Assembly (NCBI GenBank): GCA_000310025.1
Contig: FN648644.1
Span: 62,941-96,744 of the forward strand
Direction of reading: 5' to 3'
From: Ectocarpus siliculosus
Taxonomy: Eukaryota; Sar; Phaeophyceae; Ectocarpales; Ectocarpaceae
Length of the DNA stretch: 33,804 nucleotides
A program made the translations under genes and the position numbers. The notes under the pieces were generated by a model. That model saw only the letters and a list, made by a program, of their open reading frames with translations. It had not been told where the DNA came from and made no database searches. Positions 11,201-20,557 of the stretch are shown here, piece by piece. Every line of letters starts with the position of its first letter. The stretch's first letter is position 1.

Positions 11201-14200
11201 TAATGTGTCGCCCTTGTGTGTTCATGAAAATATCTGAATTTTGTGTGCATAACGTCGAACGCCTGCCAGTACACCTCAGGCTCGACGAGAGTAAATGAGC
11301 AAGAACCGTTCGTAGCACCGTTCGTAGATGCAGCTTCCGTCGCTACGGCGTGAACCATCGAATCATCATGACATGTCATGGCATGGGTGGGTATCGATTT
11401 GAGCTAGGAGTGAGTGTTTCGTCTCCCAGTCTTCGAGGCGTGACTGCTTCTGCTACTGCTGCTACTTCTGCTGCTGCTACTGCCGCTAGAGTATCGGCAT
11501 TGTCCGTCTACCTTTCGCACCCCGCGGCAGTGGCATCAGTGGCACACCTTGTTCGCCCCCCTTTGGGAAGGACAACGTCCTAGGTATGCATACGGTACCA
11601 GCAACGATGTACGGCGAAATGTGAATTGTGCGTCACCCCCACTAATACCGTACGTCTCTTTCGTCGTGCTGATTTGTGCGTCACCCCGACTCTCGTTCGT
11701 GTGTCGGTACAGCCTCTTGGTGCCGGTGGGAGCGGAGCTGTTGAGGCCGGGCCGATCGCCGACGGCAAGGAGGCTGGTGCTGGCCCTCTTCAACAGCTCC
11801 ATGGCCTTCTTCTTGTGTTCTTTTCAGGTGAGGTGAGGAGGCGAACAAGCGAGCGAGGTTCCAGCCACTGCTGTGCCGTGCTATCCCTAGACCTCTGTAG
11901 TCAATATTGGCCTAGCTGGCTGGCCAATACCTGATACCCTTTCTTTTCCGGCTTGGTGTGGTGCAAGAATCTATGGTTTGTTGAGCGCGGCAAGCGAAGG
12001 CCTTGCATGGAGAGTAGCAACTGGGTTTGAAGCTTGACGTAAGGAAAAGGCAGCCGATACATTGTCGACAATCTGGACAATCTCGACAACGGGGGAGCGT
12101 TGTTCGGCGCCTGCATCGTAGCTTCCCGAACAGCGAACCTGTCCGTGCCCAAAGAAACATGCTGACCGCTAGTGAAAACCGGGGAGTCAAGGGCGGAATT
12201 GTTTGGTGTTCCCTCATTCCCTCGACATAATGATATTTTGTAATCTGGTGGCCACGGAAAGAGAAGGAGATGCCTTTCGAAACGGAACAATAGAGGTGTC
12301 GCCTACATTCGCGCGCTCTCTGCTCTAGTCTTCGTAGGAAGAAGGGGGTACCGGGGCGGGGGGAGGGGGTGGGCTTCGACCTCTACGGCACGGGTAGTAC
12401 CGCTTTATGTTACGGGTACCGCTTGATGTTGTTGTTTGTTGTTTGAGGCATCAAGACGGTTAGGATCAAGTGTACGAGGAGGAGGAGGAGGACTTGGCGT
12501 GTCATGTCATGCTACATGTTCTCATGGGTGACGGCCGATACTCATTGGTACAACCGTGGCCTCCTTTGGCCAATATGCCGAGTAGTTATCTTCCTGTTAT
12601 CTTCAGTGTTTTTTGTCCCGCCTTTTCTCGTGGTGGGTCCGTGCGATGAGTCCACCTATCCCTCCTTCGCGTGTGTGTGTGTGATGTGTGTGAGAGACCT
12701 CGGGCGACGAGCACTGACAAGCCCTGCGCTGTGCTCTACTACTGATGTGCCCGTCTGCGCTACTACATAGGTGCACGAAAAAAGCCTGCTGCTGCCACTC
12801 TGCCCACTGGCGTTTCTCTGGAGAGACGCGCCCCTGTTCACGACGTGGCTACAGGTACATCCAAAGCGGTGTCTGGATGTCTGCAGTAATCTTTAAAACA
12901 TAGTCACCGTTCGTTTAGTGTGTGGGTGGACCAACATGCTGCTGTGACGATTTTGCCGCCCCCGCAATGCGCAATCCACCAAGAAGGAAATTGTCACGGA
13001 ACTCGCTACAAATACACAGCTGGATTTTGTGTTCCTGCGTGGACACCCCGGTTCTTTTGAGGGGGCAAGTGATTTTACTGGACGCGGTGTTTTGGTTATT
13101 ACAATATTACAATAGCCTTGTGACTACGGAAGACATGTGCGTAAGTTGGACCATTGCTAGTGAGTGTATTTGGGAGGTACTTACAATAGCAGAGATTGGC
13201 GCTGTTTTTTATGTGAATACAATAATAACAATATTGTAACAATAGCATCAGCAGTATGAACATGGCGTCATCTCTTGTTGGCCTCGTCACCCTGTCGTAA
13301 CCAATCCCTGCTCGTGCTCCTGTGCTGCTGTCACATCTATCGTGACCAGGTTATCGGCGTTTTCAGCATGAAGCCGTTGCTCGCTCGGGAAGGGCTGCTC
13401 GTGCCTTGTGTGGTGTGCACCTTGCTCTACGTCGCCGCCTCGGTGGTAAGTCACACCCATCGCCCATCACCCATCACCCATCACCCATCACTCACCACTC
13501 ATCCACTTTAGTGATCATCCATCAGCATCAGTCTGCGTGTATGCTGAGATAGATGCGATCGTTGTTTTGGGCCTTTCACACAGAGGCAAGAAGACCGACG
13601 CTCCAAAACAACAGCAGCAGGCACAGCAGCGGGAACGAACGTAGCTACAGTACCTACCGAAAGACCCGCGAGGACTCCGAGCTTTGAATTGAACTGTTCA
13701 ACACTGTAGTAGTATCACCCGCGGTGACACCCACGGAGAAGGCACGGCTTATCTATCGGCGAAGAAGCCTCGCACAAATGGAGCAGCACAGGGTAGGTTT
13801 GGCCGAATGCTTTTTGTAGCCTGAGTTGATCTTAGTATGGAAATTTCGGAGAATCTTATCTTACTGCTTTTCTCGGGATATCGCTGACTGTAACCCCCAA
13901 CTTGCAATTGGGCGAAGAGGCCATGGGGTGGCGCTTGTATGCAGTGTGCGGAGGCACCGAAAGGAGCTACGATTGTAGAGCAGACTCTTGTTGGTGCCAT
14001 ATGACACGATGAGACGCCACCGGAAAAAAAAGTTGATGTTCGGGGGGGGGGGGGGGGTCGCTGCGGTCCTCGGGCGTCATCAGATCGATCGCAAACCCTT
14101 GAGGGAAAAGTTGTGGACCCTTTTTTCAAAGGAATCGATGCTTGCTTATATGGTGTAGGTTTGTGCTTTTAACAAGCACGATGACCACTAAATAGACCAC

Positions 14201-16260
14201 TAGTCAGCGCTGACTAGTCGTCTAGTGGTCATCGTGCTTGTCAAAAAAAGTTAATGCCCGAGTCCGTCAAGCTTTCTTTCAAGCCACGAACACGCCCCCC
14301 GAGGTTTGATCAGCTCTGTCTTGCCCGGAGACTTCCTTCGGTACAAGAGGTTCATCGGCTCACTTTGCCAAGCCTCGTCAGACGTTTCACTCCCATGTAT
14401 ATATCGGGCGCAACTAAAATTCTCGAAGGATAAACTGTTCAAGGGGAGATTCGAACCCCGGACATGAGCTTTTGTTCAGAAACAAGATGACCACAGACTA
14501 CTAGTCTGCATACCGTAAGGTTGCGAGTCAGCGCACAGGGTTGCGATCGATTTTTAAAGCGTAATTTCCCCACAACCAGGAGGGTGCGAGCGCCAACTGA
14601 TACTTCTCAGGAAAGCTCTCGATGAGATATTTCCAAAACCGCCCTCTTCGACAGCAGCAATGGTAAGTAACCTCCTGGTTGTGGAGAAATTTCGCTTTGA
14701 AAATCGTTCGCACCCCTGTGCGCTGACTCGCAACCTTACGGTACCTCACAATCACTCACTCACACCTTGGCTCGTGTTGTATTTGTACCTGCCTTCGTTT
14801 TGGTAGACCGGAACGATGGTCCCAACTCTATATTTCAATGTCTCACCATATTTACGTATACCATGCATAGCACCAACAGAGCTACTTCGGCGCCTCAACA
14901 TGACAAGATGTCAAGTCACTTAAGCGTCTCTTATATGGTATACCATGCATAGCACCAACAGAGCTACTTCGGCGCCTCAACATGACAAGATGTCAAGTCA
15001 CTTGAGCGTCTCTTCAGAAACTGGAAAGCCTGGTACAACAGCAGTAATACTGTGCTGCTAGGACGGGGTACATTTTTTGTTTCATGCAGGCATCGGCAGC
15101 AAACCCATAACGGTGATGGAGCAATAATCTGGAAGGCTGACGAAGGAGGAAGTGACTTCGGGATCGATCGTGTGTCTCACCTTACACCACCTATGTTCCT
15201 TCTTTGCTTTGTGTTGGATTTTGTTGTGTCAGTTTCTGGCACTACCGGAGGGCGACGTGGGCGAGCCAGCCGCTTCTTCTTTTCCATACGGGAGGTAGGT
15301 CAGGCCGCAATGCACGCGTTCCGTAGACTAGCGCCGATGCCACGGGATGTATACATTGATCGTTGAAAATATTCAGAACATCAGCCGGGACATGTCCTTT
15401 CCCACAAAAAGGCGGTCCAGACCGCACGCGACGTGCTCCTCGTACAAATTGAGGAAGATGGCGTATCAACGAGAGTAACAAGTAGAGCAGATAAGATACT
15501 GTCTGTGTGCACGCCCCGGCACCTCTTTGACGACGCCACACGCACAAACCATGTGGGACGTTGAACGGTCAACATATGCCTGACAAAAGAGGCACTCATT
15601 ACAAGGCAAGGAAATTCGGAAATCGGGGTACTGTTGTACCTGGGGGTACGTGACTTCCACAGCGACGCCTCCAGAAACCGAAACCGTCAAGAGCTATGTA
15701 CGCAACGCTACATCACGAATAATATTTTTAGTGACGCGCCAAGCTAAATGCATGCAGAAACCGTCCGGTGGGTGCCTCACCACCCTGCCTGGGTTAGGTA
15801 TCAGATACACTTGCTGCCCACCGCTTTATTATTTACAAAATATTGTTGTCTGTGGTGACCCTGAGTAAGATGTGCGTACGATGGCAGGCCGGTTCGATCT
15901 CTCTCTCTTCTCCCTCCTCTTTCGCCACCTCGCACTATATCACCAAGTACTTCAACAAACTGACTGACGTACTTGCTGCACAGGTGCTTGACTCGCACAC
16001 GCCTTGGAGTGATGGCGGCTCTCTCGCTCGGAGGCATGCTGCTGCTGCTGGGGTTGGAGGCAGCCGTGCCGCCTCCGGCGGCGCTGCCGTACCTGCACCC
16101 CACCTTAAACGCCATGTACTCGTGTGCAAACCTCACGGCGGCCTACGGGATCGGCGTGTGGTGGCAGTGGCGAGAGGGGACGCGTGGCGGCGGGAGCGGG
16201 GTGGGCGAACGGCAAGACCGACTTATGTCGCACGAAACGGGCACAAAGAAGGATCGATAG
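5285..16260 (+). CDS. ALG6: ALG6, ER dolichyl-P-Glc:Man9GlcNAc2-PP-dolichol alpha-1,3-glucosyltransferase (12 exons)
   Basis: A polytopic ER enzyme that adds the first glucose to the lipid-linked N-glycan precursor, using dolichyl-phosphate-glucose in the lumen. Exons: 5285-5490, 6261-6402, 7512-7585, 8295-8503, 8897-9028, 9449-9636, 10413-10558, 11713-11827, 12771-12854, 13350-13445, 15233-15294, 15984-16260. All introns are GT-AG and every phase matches, giving 576 aa (family about 500-550). Family motifs appear in order: [11 protein letters not shown] (45-55; Asp48 corresponds to the proposed catalytic base), [12 protein letters not shown] (74-85), FMRMTVL (118-124), DHGHFQYN (182-189), NFKQM (223-227), GLFEDKVAN (328-336), SFQVHEKS (402-409). 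LDYPPLT and DHGHFQYN favour ALG6 over ALG8. The C-terminus KKDR fits a KKXX ER-retrieval signal. The start ATG at 5285 has G at -3 and +4; the frame is open upstream only to a GTG. Less certain: the exon 3 donor (GTGCCT), the exon 4 acceptor (8295 or 8310) and exon 11, chosen by phase and position. Confidence 0.93.
6440..6757 (+). repeat. tRNA-like repeat with 3' hairpin, copy 1 (ALG6 intron 2)
   Basis: The head carries a pol III B-box-like GGTTCGAGTGTCC (about 6478-6490) inside a T-arm-like context. The distal part (6651-6691) is almost identical to the reverse complement of 14252-14296. The end (about 6707-6754) is an inverted repeat with arms CACGATGA...GACCACCA and TGGTGGTC-TCATCGTG. A second copy lies inverted in intron 10 of the same gene; the centres of the two copies are diverged but alignable. 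No A box could be confirmed, so a SINE assignment is an inference. Confidence 0.7.
6849..6905. repeat. Solitary palindromic hairpin related to the repeat's 3' end
   Basis: The sequence AAGCACGATGACCACTAG is followed by AGACCACTAG, a centre AGCGCT, then CTAGTGGTCT. The inner arms pair for 10 bases around the AGCGCT core. The same words (CACGATGACCACTA, ACTAGTCAGCGCT) form the palindrome at 14172-14241, so this is a stand-alone copy of that hairpin in ALG6 intron 2, about 90 bases beyond the copy-1 repeat. Confidence 0.7.
13451..13503 (+). repeat. CCCATCA minisatellite in ALG6 intron 10
   Basis: Four to five tandem CCCATCA/CCCATCG heptamers followed by degenerate CTCACCA/CTCATCC units, beginning a few bases after the intron 10 donor (GTAAGT at 13446). 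A simple intronic expansion with no sign of function. Confidence 0.85.
14042..14057 (+). repeat. G16 homopolymer in ALG6 intron 10
   Basis: An uninterrupted run of sixteen G. Such runs are prone to sequencing and assembly length error, so the local coordinate may be imprecise. It is intronic. Confidence 0.9.
14171..14470 (-). repeat. tRNA-like repeat with 3' hairpin, copy 2 (ALG6 intron 10)
   Basis: Read on the minus strand it begins with CCGGGGTTCGAATCTCCCC (B-box and T-arm-like), continues through a body alignable with 6490-6650 and a near-identical distal block (14252-14296), and ends in the palindrome 14172-14241. It is the same family as 6440-6757 but inverted relative to it, so the two could pair in the ALG6 pre-mRNA. 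No open frame suggests protein coding. Confidence 0.7.
14172..14241. repeat. 70-bp near-perfect palindrome
   Basis: The outer arms 14172-14190 and 14223-14241 are perfectly complementary (19 bp). The inner arms 14195-14208 and 14209-14222 pair with a single mismatch and meet at an AGCGCT centre with no spacer. The only asymmetry is the four bases AATA at 14191-14194. As RNA or single-stranded DNA this folds into a hairpin of about 33 bp. It terminates copy 2 of the tRNA-like repeat. Confidence 0.92.
14511..14743. mobile_element. MITE-like element with 73-bp terminal inverted repeats
   Basis: The left arm 14511-14583 (starting TACCGTAAGGTTGCGAG) and right arm 14671-14743 (ending CTCGCAACCTTACGGTA) are inverted copies with only a handful of mismatches, separated by 87 unique bases. 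The total is 233 bp and there is no transposase frame. If the outermost TA at each end is a target duplication, the termini are CCGTAAGG/CCTTACGG, which would suit a Tc1/mariner-type MITE. Foldback DNA of another class is equally possible. It lies in ALG6 intron 10, directly after the tRNA-like repeat. Confidence 0.8.
14857..15014 (+). repeat. 82-bp tandem duplication (about two copies)
   Basis: The unit beginning TATACCATGCATAGCACC at 14857 recurs at 14939 and continues to 15014. The only difference visible over the shared part is CTTAAGCG versus CTTGAGCG. Near-identity implies a recent local duplication. It is in ALG6 intron 10 and has no effect on the coding sequence. Confidence 0.95.
15466..15690 (-). 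other. Unassigned Cys-rich open frame inside ALG6 intron 11
   Basis: A 74-codon frame antisense to ALG6. Its cysteines are spaced as [11 protein letters not shown] and CSTC, giving zinc-finger-like pairs. There is no family match that I can name. It starts at a non-ATG codon and sits wholly within an intron. It may be a remnant of a mobile element or chance; it is recorded because the cysteine pairing is unusual for random sequence. Confidence 0.15.
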
Positions 16261-17623
16261 CAACATGATGCAAACGACGGACACGCTGGTGCTCGGTGTT
16301 CTGAGATCTCTTCGATTCTTGTGGCTCGCTCCGGGCAATCGACACTTGGCACGGCAGTAAGCACGTGGGCACGCTTACATCGATGCGCGAGACGTGGGAC
16401 CCTTTCCAACACGCATCCTGCTGCTTGCGGAGTTGTGCGACTTTGTTTCGTTTAGACTGCTAGAAGAGCTCCGAAACCTTGCGCAGTACGATATGGTGGT
16501 GTGTAAATAGACATGCATAGCATCTAGGATTTTTTTTCATGGAAGTAAGAGGGTTATAGGACACTCAAAGGGGGGAAACGGGGAAACGTACCGAGCGCTT
16601 TGTCTGCACTACCTTTCTTGTAGTTGGGCATTTGGTGTAGACGTGTAGACGGAAGTTACGTCCCGGGTGTGCCTGTCGCACATAGAATTAGACTCTTCTC
16701 GGTCCTGTCGAGGATATTTCGGAACTTGAACGACGTCTACATAGAATAACATACGCTACGGGCGAAGCGAGGAGAGGTACTCACCCACAGACCGCACAAA
16801 GAAAAAATAATATGACTGATGTGTTGAAGTCTGAAGTCTTGGGAGTGAGGTTCGTCTTCCGCAAATCACGAAACGGTCCGGGTCACCCATCCCGTCAGCG
16901 AGCTAAACCGGAGATAGGCGCCCCGCCAACCCGTCCCTGGCCATCAAAAAGTGCATGTATGCTAGGCGTGATCCACCATGTATGTGTGCTGCTGTGGGGG
17001 ACACGGACGGTGTAAAAAGGTGTTTTGTTATTTTATCGTTCAACCTTTTCCGATGTACAGCGCATGCGATAGCTTAAGTTAGGCCAAAAAGCCTCGGTGC
17101 GTGTATCTGCGTAGAGCATCAGGCGTGTTGACACTATTCTTGACGCTGGGTATAATTAAAAAAATGCAGTTGTACCCGGAACTAGATGGTGCATTTCGCA
17201 GACACCATGACGGTACCGACGCATGTTACAGGCCATGAAAGACATTACGGCCAAAAACAATTTTCGACTCTGTACATGGATGCATCATGTACAGCAGTGG
17301 ACATAGCAGTATTGAATACCTAGAGTCCGAACTGTACAACTTGGACCCGCAGGATACAGGATACAGATATCCTCAAAGGCCCTGGCCGGTGCGTCCAACA
17401 TACAGCCGTGAGGACAGGGAGACTGGCACTCAAATGGATGGAATGGAACGAAAGATGCTCCTTACATACGTTCAGAGTGCATAGAAATCACTCCGCCAGA
17501 GAGATAAGAGCAGTCGATTGCGTGATGCAAACGAAACGTACAAGCAATTTTCCAATTTTACGGCAGTACACAACTGGGTAGCGACTCCGAACTGGCTGGG
17601 GCTTTTTCTTCAGTGGTTTGGGT
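16261..17623. other. Intergenic region between ALG6 and H2B (convergent ends)
   Basis: It contains the 3' untranslated region of ALG6 at its left and the end of the H2B transcript at its right. No gene is recognised. A 65-codon ATG frame at 17287-17484 is rich in Tyr, Glu and Arg but has no recognisable motif and no supporting splice context. I see no RNA gene and no repeat copy shared with the rest of the window. Confidence 0.5.
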
Positions 17624-17640
17624 GGTGTTAAGTAAACACC
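17624..17640 (-). promoter_or_regulatory. Histone-type 3' stem-loop of H2B mRNA
   Basis: On the minus strand, 90 nt after the H2B stop, lies GGTGTT-TACTT-AACACC: a 6-bp stem with a 5-nt loop, followed immediately by ACCCA. The 15 bases before it (AGGTTGATTTTGCTG as read on plus, 17641-17655) are identical to those before the H2A stem-loop. A purine-rich GAAGAAAAAG lies about 11 nt further downstream, where the histone downstream element sits in animal genes. The canonical animal form has a 4-nt loop. The role in 3'-end processing is inferred. Confidence 0.8.
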
Positions 17641-17729
17641 AGGTTGATTTTGCTGGTTGTAGGAGCCGAAGCGAGGCACCCTACCGACAGACGTGGCCCC
17701 TGAAGAACAGAGCGCACCTCGCTTGCTGA

Positions 17730-18080
17730 TTAGGACGAGGTGAACTTGGTGACGGCCTTGGTGCCCTCGGAAACGGCGTGCTTGGCGAGCTCTCCGGGAA
17801 GCATGAGGCGCACGGCGGTCTGGACCTCGCGGGATGATAGGGTCGCCTTCTTGTTGTAGCGGGTGAGCTTGCCGGACTCGCCGGCCACGCGCTCGAACAC
17901 GTCGTTGATGAACGAGTTCATGATGGACATGCCGCGCTTGGAGATACCTGTGTCGGGGTGGACCTGCTTAAGCACCTTGTAGATGTACGACGAGTACGAC
18001 TCGGTCCTCTTGTTGGTCCTCTTCTTGTCGCCGGCCTTCTTGGGCGCCTTGGCGGACTTCTTGGAGGGGGTCTTGGCCAT
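17730..18080 (-). CDS. H2B: Histone H2B
   Basis: Core nucleosomal histone, 116 aa, pairing with H2A. The Lys/Ala/Pro-rich N-terminal tail (1-26) is followed by the histone fold. Recognisable H2B signatures are [19 protein letters not shown] (27-45), [19 protein letters not shown] (47-65), [16 protein letters not shown] (77-92) and the C-terminal [21 protein letters not shown] region (96-116). The penultimate part holds the AVTK lysine that H2B ubiquitination targets in other eukaryotes. The start is the ATG at 18080, beginning MAKTPSKK. The frame runs further upstream to another ATG at 18176, but that extension lacks H2B character and would be 5' untranslated. Intronless. Divergently transcribed from H2A and expected to be S-phase regulated with it. 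Confidence 0.98.
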   Translation of the reverse strand: MAKTPSKKSAKAPKKAGDKKRTNKRTESYSSYIYKVLKQVHPDTGISKRGMSIMNSFINDVFERVAGESGKLTRYNKKATLSSREVQTAVRLMLPGELAKHAVSEGTKAVTKFTSS

Positions 18081-18469
18081 CTTTATGCTGAGTGGTGTTG
18101 GGTGAGAAGGGTAGAGAGAGAGTTGTGGCAGAGAGCGGGAGAGCCGAGAGAGATCGCTCTCTCTAGAAGATAGCACGCTCGGGAGGCGTTATCGGCGTTG
18201 TTCCTTTTCGTCCACCGCTATTGTCTTCGCCAATCATTGACCTAGACTCAGAATGTGAAGACAACAACAACAACAACAACAAGACTTGCACCAATCACAG
18301 AGCAGAACGGCGCGGCCTGATAGTATTTTTGAAAATGGAGCTCCGCCGCACGAAGGATTCTGCCGTTGCCCGTTGCCTCTTGCCTGTCGAGACTATCCCC
18401 GCCCCACCTCCCACAACTCAAAACATCCCCCCTCTGTCTGTGTACTTCATCACCAACTCAACAACAACC
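18081..18469. promoter_or_regulatory. Bidirectional H2B/H2A promoter region
   Basis: The 389 bases between the two histone start codons must hold both promoters and leaders. Two CCAATCA boxes are visible in the same orientation (18230-18236 and 18291-18297), a motif typical of histone promoters. A (CAA)n stretch lies between them at about 18261-18281. On the H2B side there is a CT/GA-rich leader (18110-18175). I see no convincing TATA box for either gene. Shared control of the two genes is inferred from the arrangement. Confidence 0.75.
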
Positions 18470-18838
18470 ATGTCCGGAAAGGGAAAGGGAGGCCGCGGAA
18501 AGAAGTCGACCACCAGGTCGGCCAAGGCTGGACTGCAGTTCCCTGTGGGCCGCGTTGGCCGGTTCCTCAAGAAGGGCAAGTACGCGTCCCGCGTGGGAGC
18601 TGGAGCTCCGGTGTACCTGGCCGCCGTGCTGGAGTACCTGACCGCCGAGGTGCTTGAGCTGGCCGGCAACGCCGCCCGCGACAACAAGAAGGCCCGCATC
18701 ATCCCCCGCCACATCCAGCTGGCCGTCCGCAACGACGAGGAGCTGAACAAGCTTCTCGGAGAGGTGACGATCGCGTCCGGCGGTGTGCTGCCCAACATCC
18801 ACGCCGTGCTCCTCCCCAAGAAGACCGTGAAGAAGTAA
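18470..18838 (+). CDS. H2A: Histone H2A (canonical)
   Basis: Core nucleosomal histone, 122 aa. The tail [21 protein letters not shown] leads into the signature [17 protein letters not shown] (20-36). The histone fold includes [29 protein letters not shown] (residues about 43-71), and the docking region has [24 protein letters not shown]. It ends in LLPKKTVKK with no SQE/D tail, so it is not H2A.X, and it lacks the distinctive H2A.Z insertions. The start is the ATG at 18470 (ACAACCATGTCC). The frame continues open upstream to 18221, but that stretch is leader and promoter. Intronless. Its stop is 85 nt before the shared stem-loop module. Confidence 0.98.
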   Translation: MSGKGKGGRGKKSTTRSAKAGLQFPVGRVGRFLKKGKYASRVGAGAPVYLAAVLEYLTAEVLELAGNAARDNKKARIIPRHIQLAVRNDEELNKLLGEVTIASGGVLPNIHAVLLPKKTVKK

Positions 18839-18923
18839 ACGTCTCCTGCCTGCTGAGCTTCATCCTGCATCTTCAACGTTGTCCGCTTAGTTGTTTCAAC
18901 GAGCGTCACAGCAAAATCAACCT

Positions 18924-18940
18924 GGTGTTTATTCAACACC
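18924..18940 (+). promoter_or_regulatory. Histone-type 3' stem-loop of H2A mRNA
   Basis: GGTGTT-TATTC-AACACC, a 6-bp stem with a 5-nt loop, 85 nt after the H2A stop. It is preceded by CAGCAAAATCAACCT (18909-18923), identical to the H2B module, and followed by ACCCACCAAACAAACGAAAA. The stem is identical to that after H2B and the loops differ at two of five bases. The surrounding order (stem beginning GG and ending CC, then ACCCA) matches the metazoan histone stem-loop context. Recognition by an SLBP-like protein is an inference. Confidence 0.82.
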
Positions 18941-19474
18941 ACCCACCAAACAAACGAAAATTGGCGCTACTGCTTGCTGCTGTACACACATGTTGTACTA
19001 CATGTATGACAAGAGTGTCGAAGTGTAGTCTTCGAACGTCCAACGACGACATTCATTGAAGGCAACGCAGAGGACTCGGAAGAGGTCGCTGCCTCTGCTT
19101 GGTGGATGACAAACTTTCTGTGAGCGAGGGAGGGAGGTACGTTGTGTAGATGTCTTGCCTCTTCGCGCGTTGCAACGAAACTAAATACCACATTCTTTCC
19201 CTTTCAAACACAACGTGAAGTTGTAGGGTGCTTTACAATCCGAGAGGTAGGCAAATCTGGGTCCAATGCTTTAAACCGTACCCAATGGTGCAGTCTACAT
19301 TTTAGATCCTGATCATAGAGCAGCAGCTTAAAATATTAATGTTACCAGCAAGCTGTCTTCGATGCCACAGTTTAGTTAAGGATACTGGGGCTCGTAAGAG
19401 ACGAATCGATGCAAAAGGGTCCAGAATATTACGTTGTTCTGCGTACACAGCAGTTCTCAACCAGCTGAATCTCC

Positions 19475-19496
19475 GACATCACAGCAGTGTGATGTC
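19475..19496. repeat. Perfect 9-bp inverted repeat with GCAG loop
   Basis: GACATCACA-GCAG-TGTGATGTC, perfectly complementary arms. The arms contain TGATGTCA-like words resembling bZIP/CRE half-sites. There is no adjacent gene start that would make this a promoter element, so it is noted only as structure. Confidence 0.6.
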
Positions 19497-20557
19497 ATGA
19501 AGGGCTCAGCAGCATATCTGAGCGTGGCATGAGCTCACCGTCTATGTGGCACTGCTGTGCTGCTGTTGAAGCGTTGAATTTTTGAATTTTTGAATTTTTC
19601 CTTGCGGGACTACGTAAGCCGAAAGGTGTAGCGGTAGAATCGGTTCGTTACCTTCACCATGTTGGACTGCACCGATTTCCTGCCGAAAACGCCACCCCCT
19701 CCGCTCGGAAGTTGCTGGAGTCCCCTGTTGCAACCGTAGGCTCATTGCTACCCCGGGGGGCGTCGCTAACGATCGGCACATCGGCACCTCAACTTGATCT
19801 GCCTCGATGTTTTACCAGAGTTTGTAAGGTTGTCGCAATCCGAAGTTTACGTTACACATCCTGAGTTCTGAGAAACAGGTTTGTCTGGGGGCGACAGCAG
19901 AATCGTTTTTCCATGCCAGCTGCGTCGGGCCGCAACTCCTCCCGTCAAAGCAAACCTCACATCAAACGTGTCCTCTCCAGATTCATCGCGCCCAGCGGGT
20001 GTTGTGAGGTGGGTTCTTGTGGCGACGAAGGCGGTGACCTTAAATAACTGCTGCTGCTGAAGCGCTTCTCCGAACTTACTTGTGGTTTTTTGTTGTCCTT
20101 CGATTGTACCTGTGTGCAGTGTGCAGTGGGCACACCGTACTTGGATGTTTTTTGCCTGCATTGATTTCGCACGCGTGAACATCGACACACGTTTTCACCA
20201 CAGCTTTTACCCCTCGTCGACCTGCCAGTACACGCAAAGCATGTGCCACCCCGCTGTTTGCTTTGCACATGTGATGCTGGTATCGGGGGTCCTGGTTTTA
20301 CTTCCGTGTGTGGCTCTTTCCTCCCATCGACTGGTGTTGTGTTTCGGAGTTGTAGATTCTGTGTGCCATGTAGCGTAGCACGACAGATTTACCAGCTCCG
20401 CTTCCCTGCCCTCTTGCCCGTTCGTGTCTCTCACATCTGTGGAGACCCAAGAAACGAGGTCTGCAATATGTCAACACGTTAACCCGGCAGAAAATAAACG
20501 CCGATTGGAGTAGTGGATATGCTAGCTGGGGGCACTCCAGAGGTTGTGTATGTATTA

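Noticed and set aside
18418-18942. 174-codon minus-strand open frame over H2A
   Set aside because: Mirror frame of the GC-rich H2A coding sequence.
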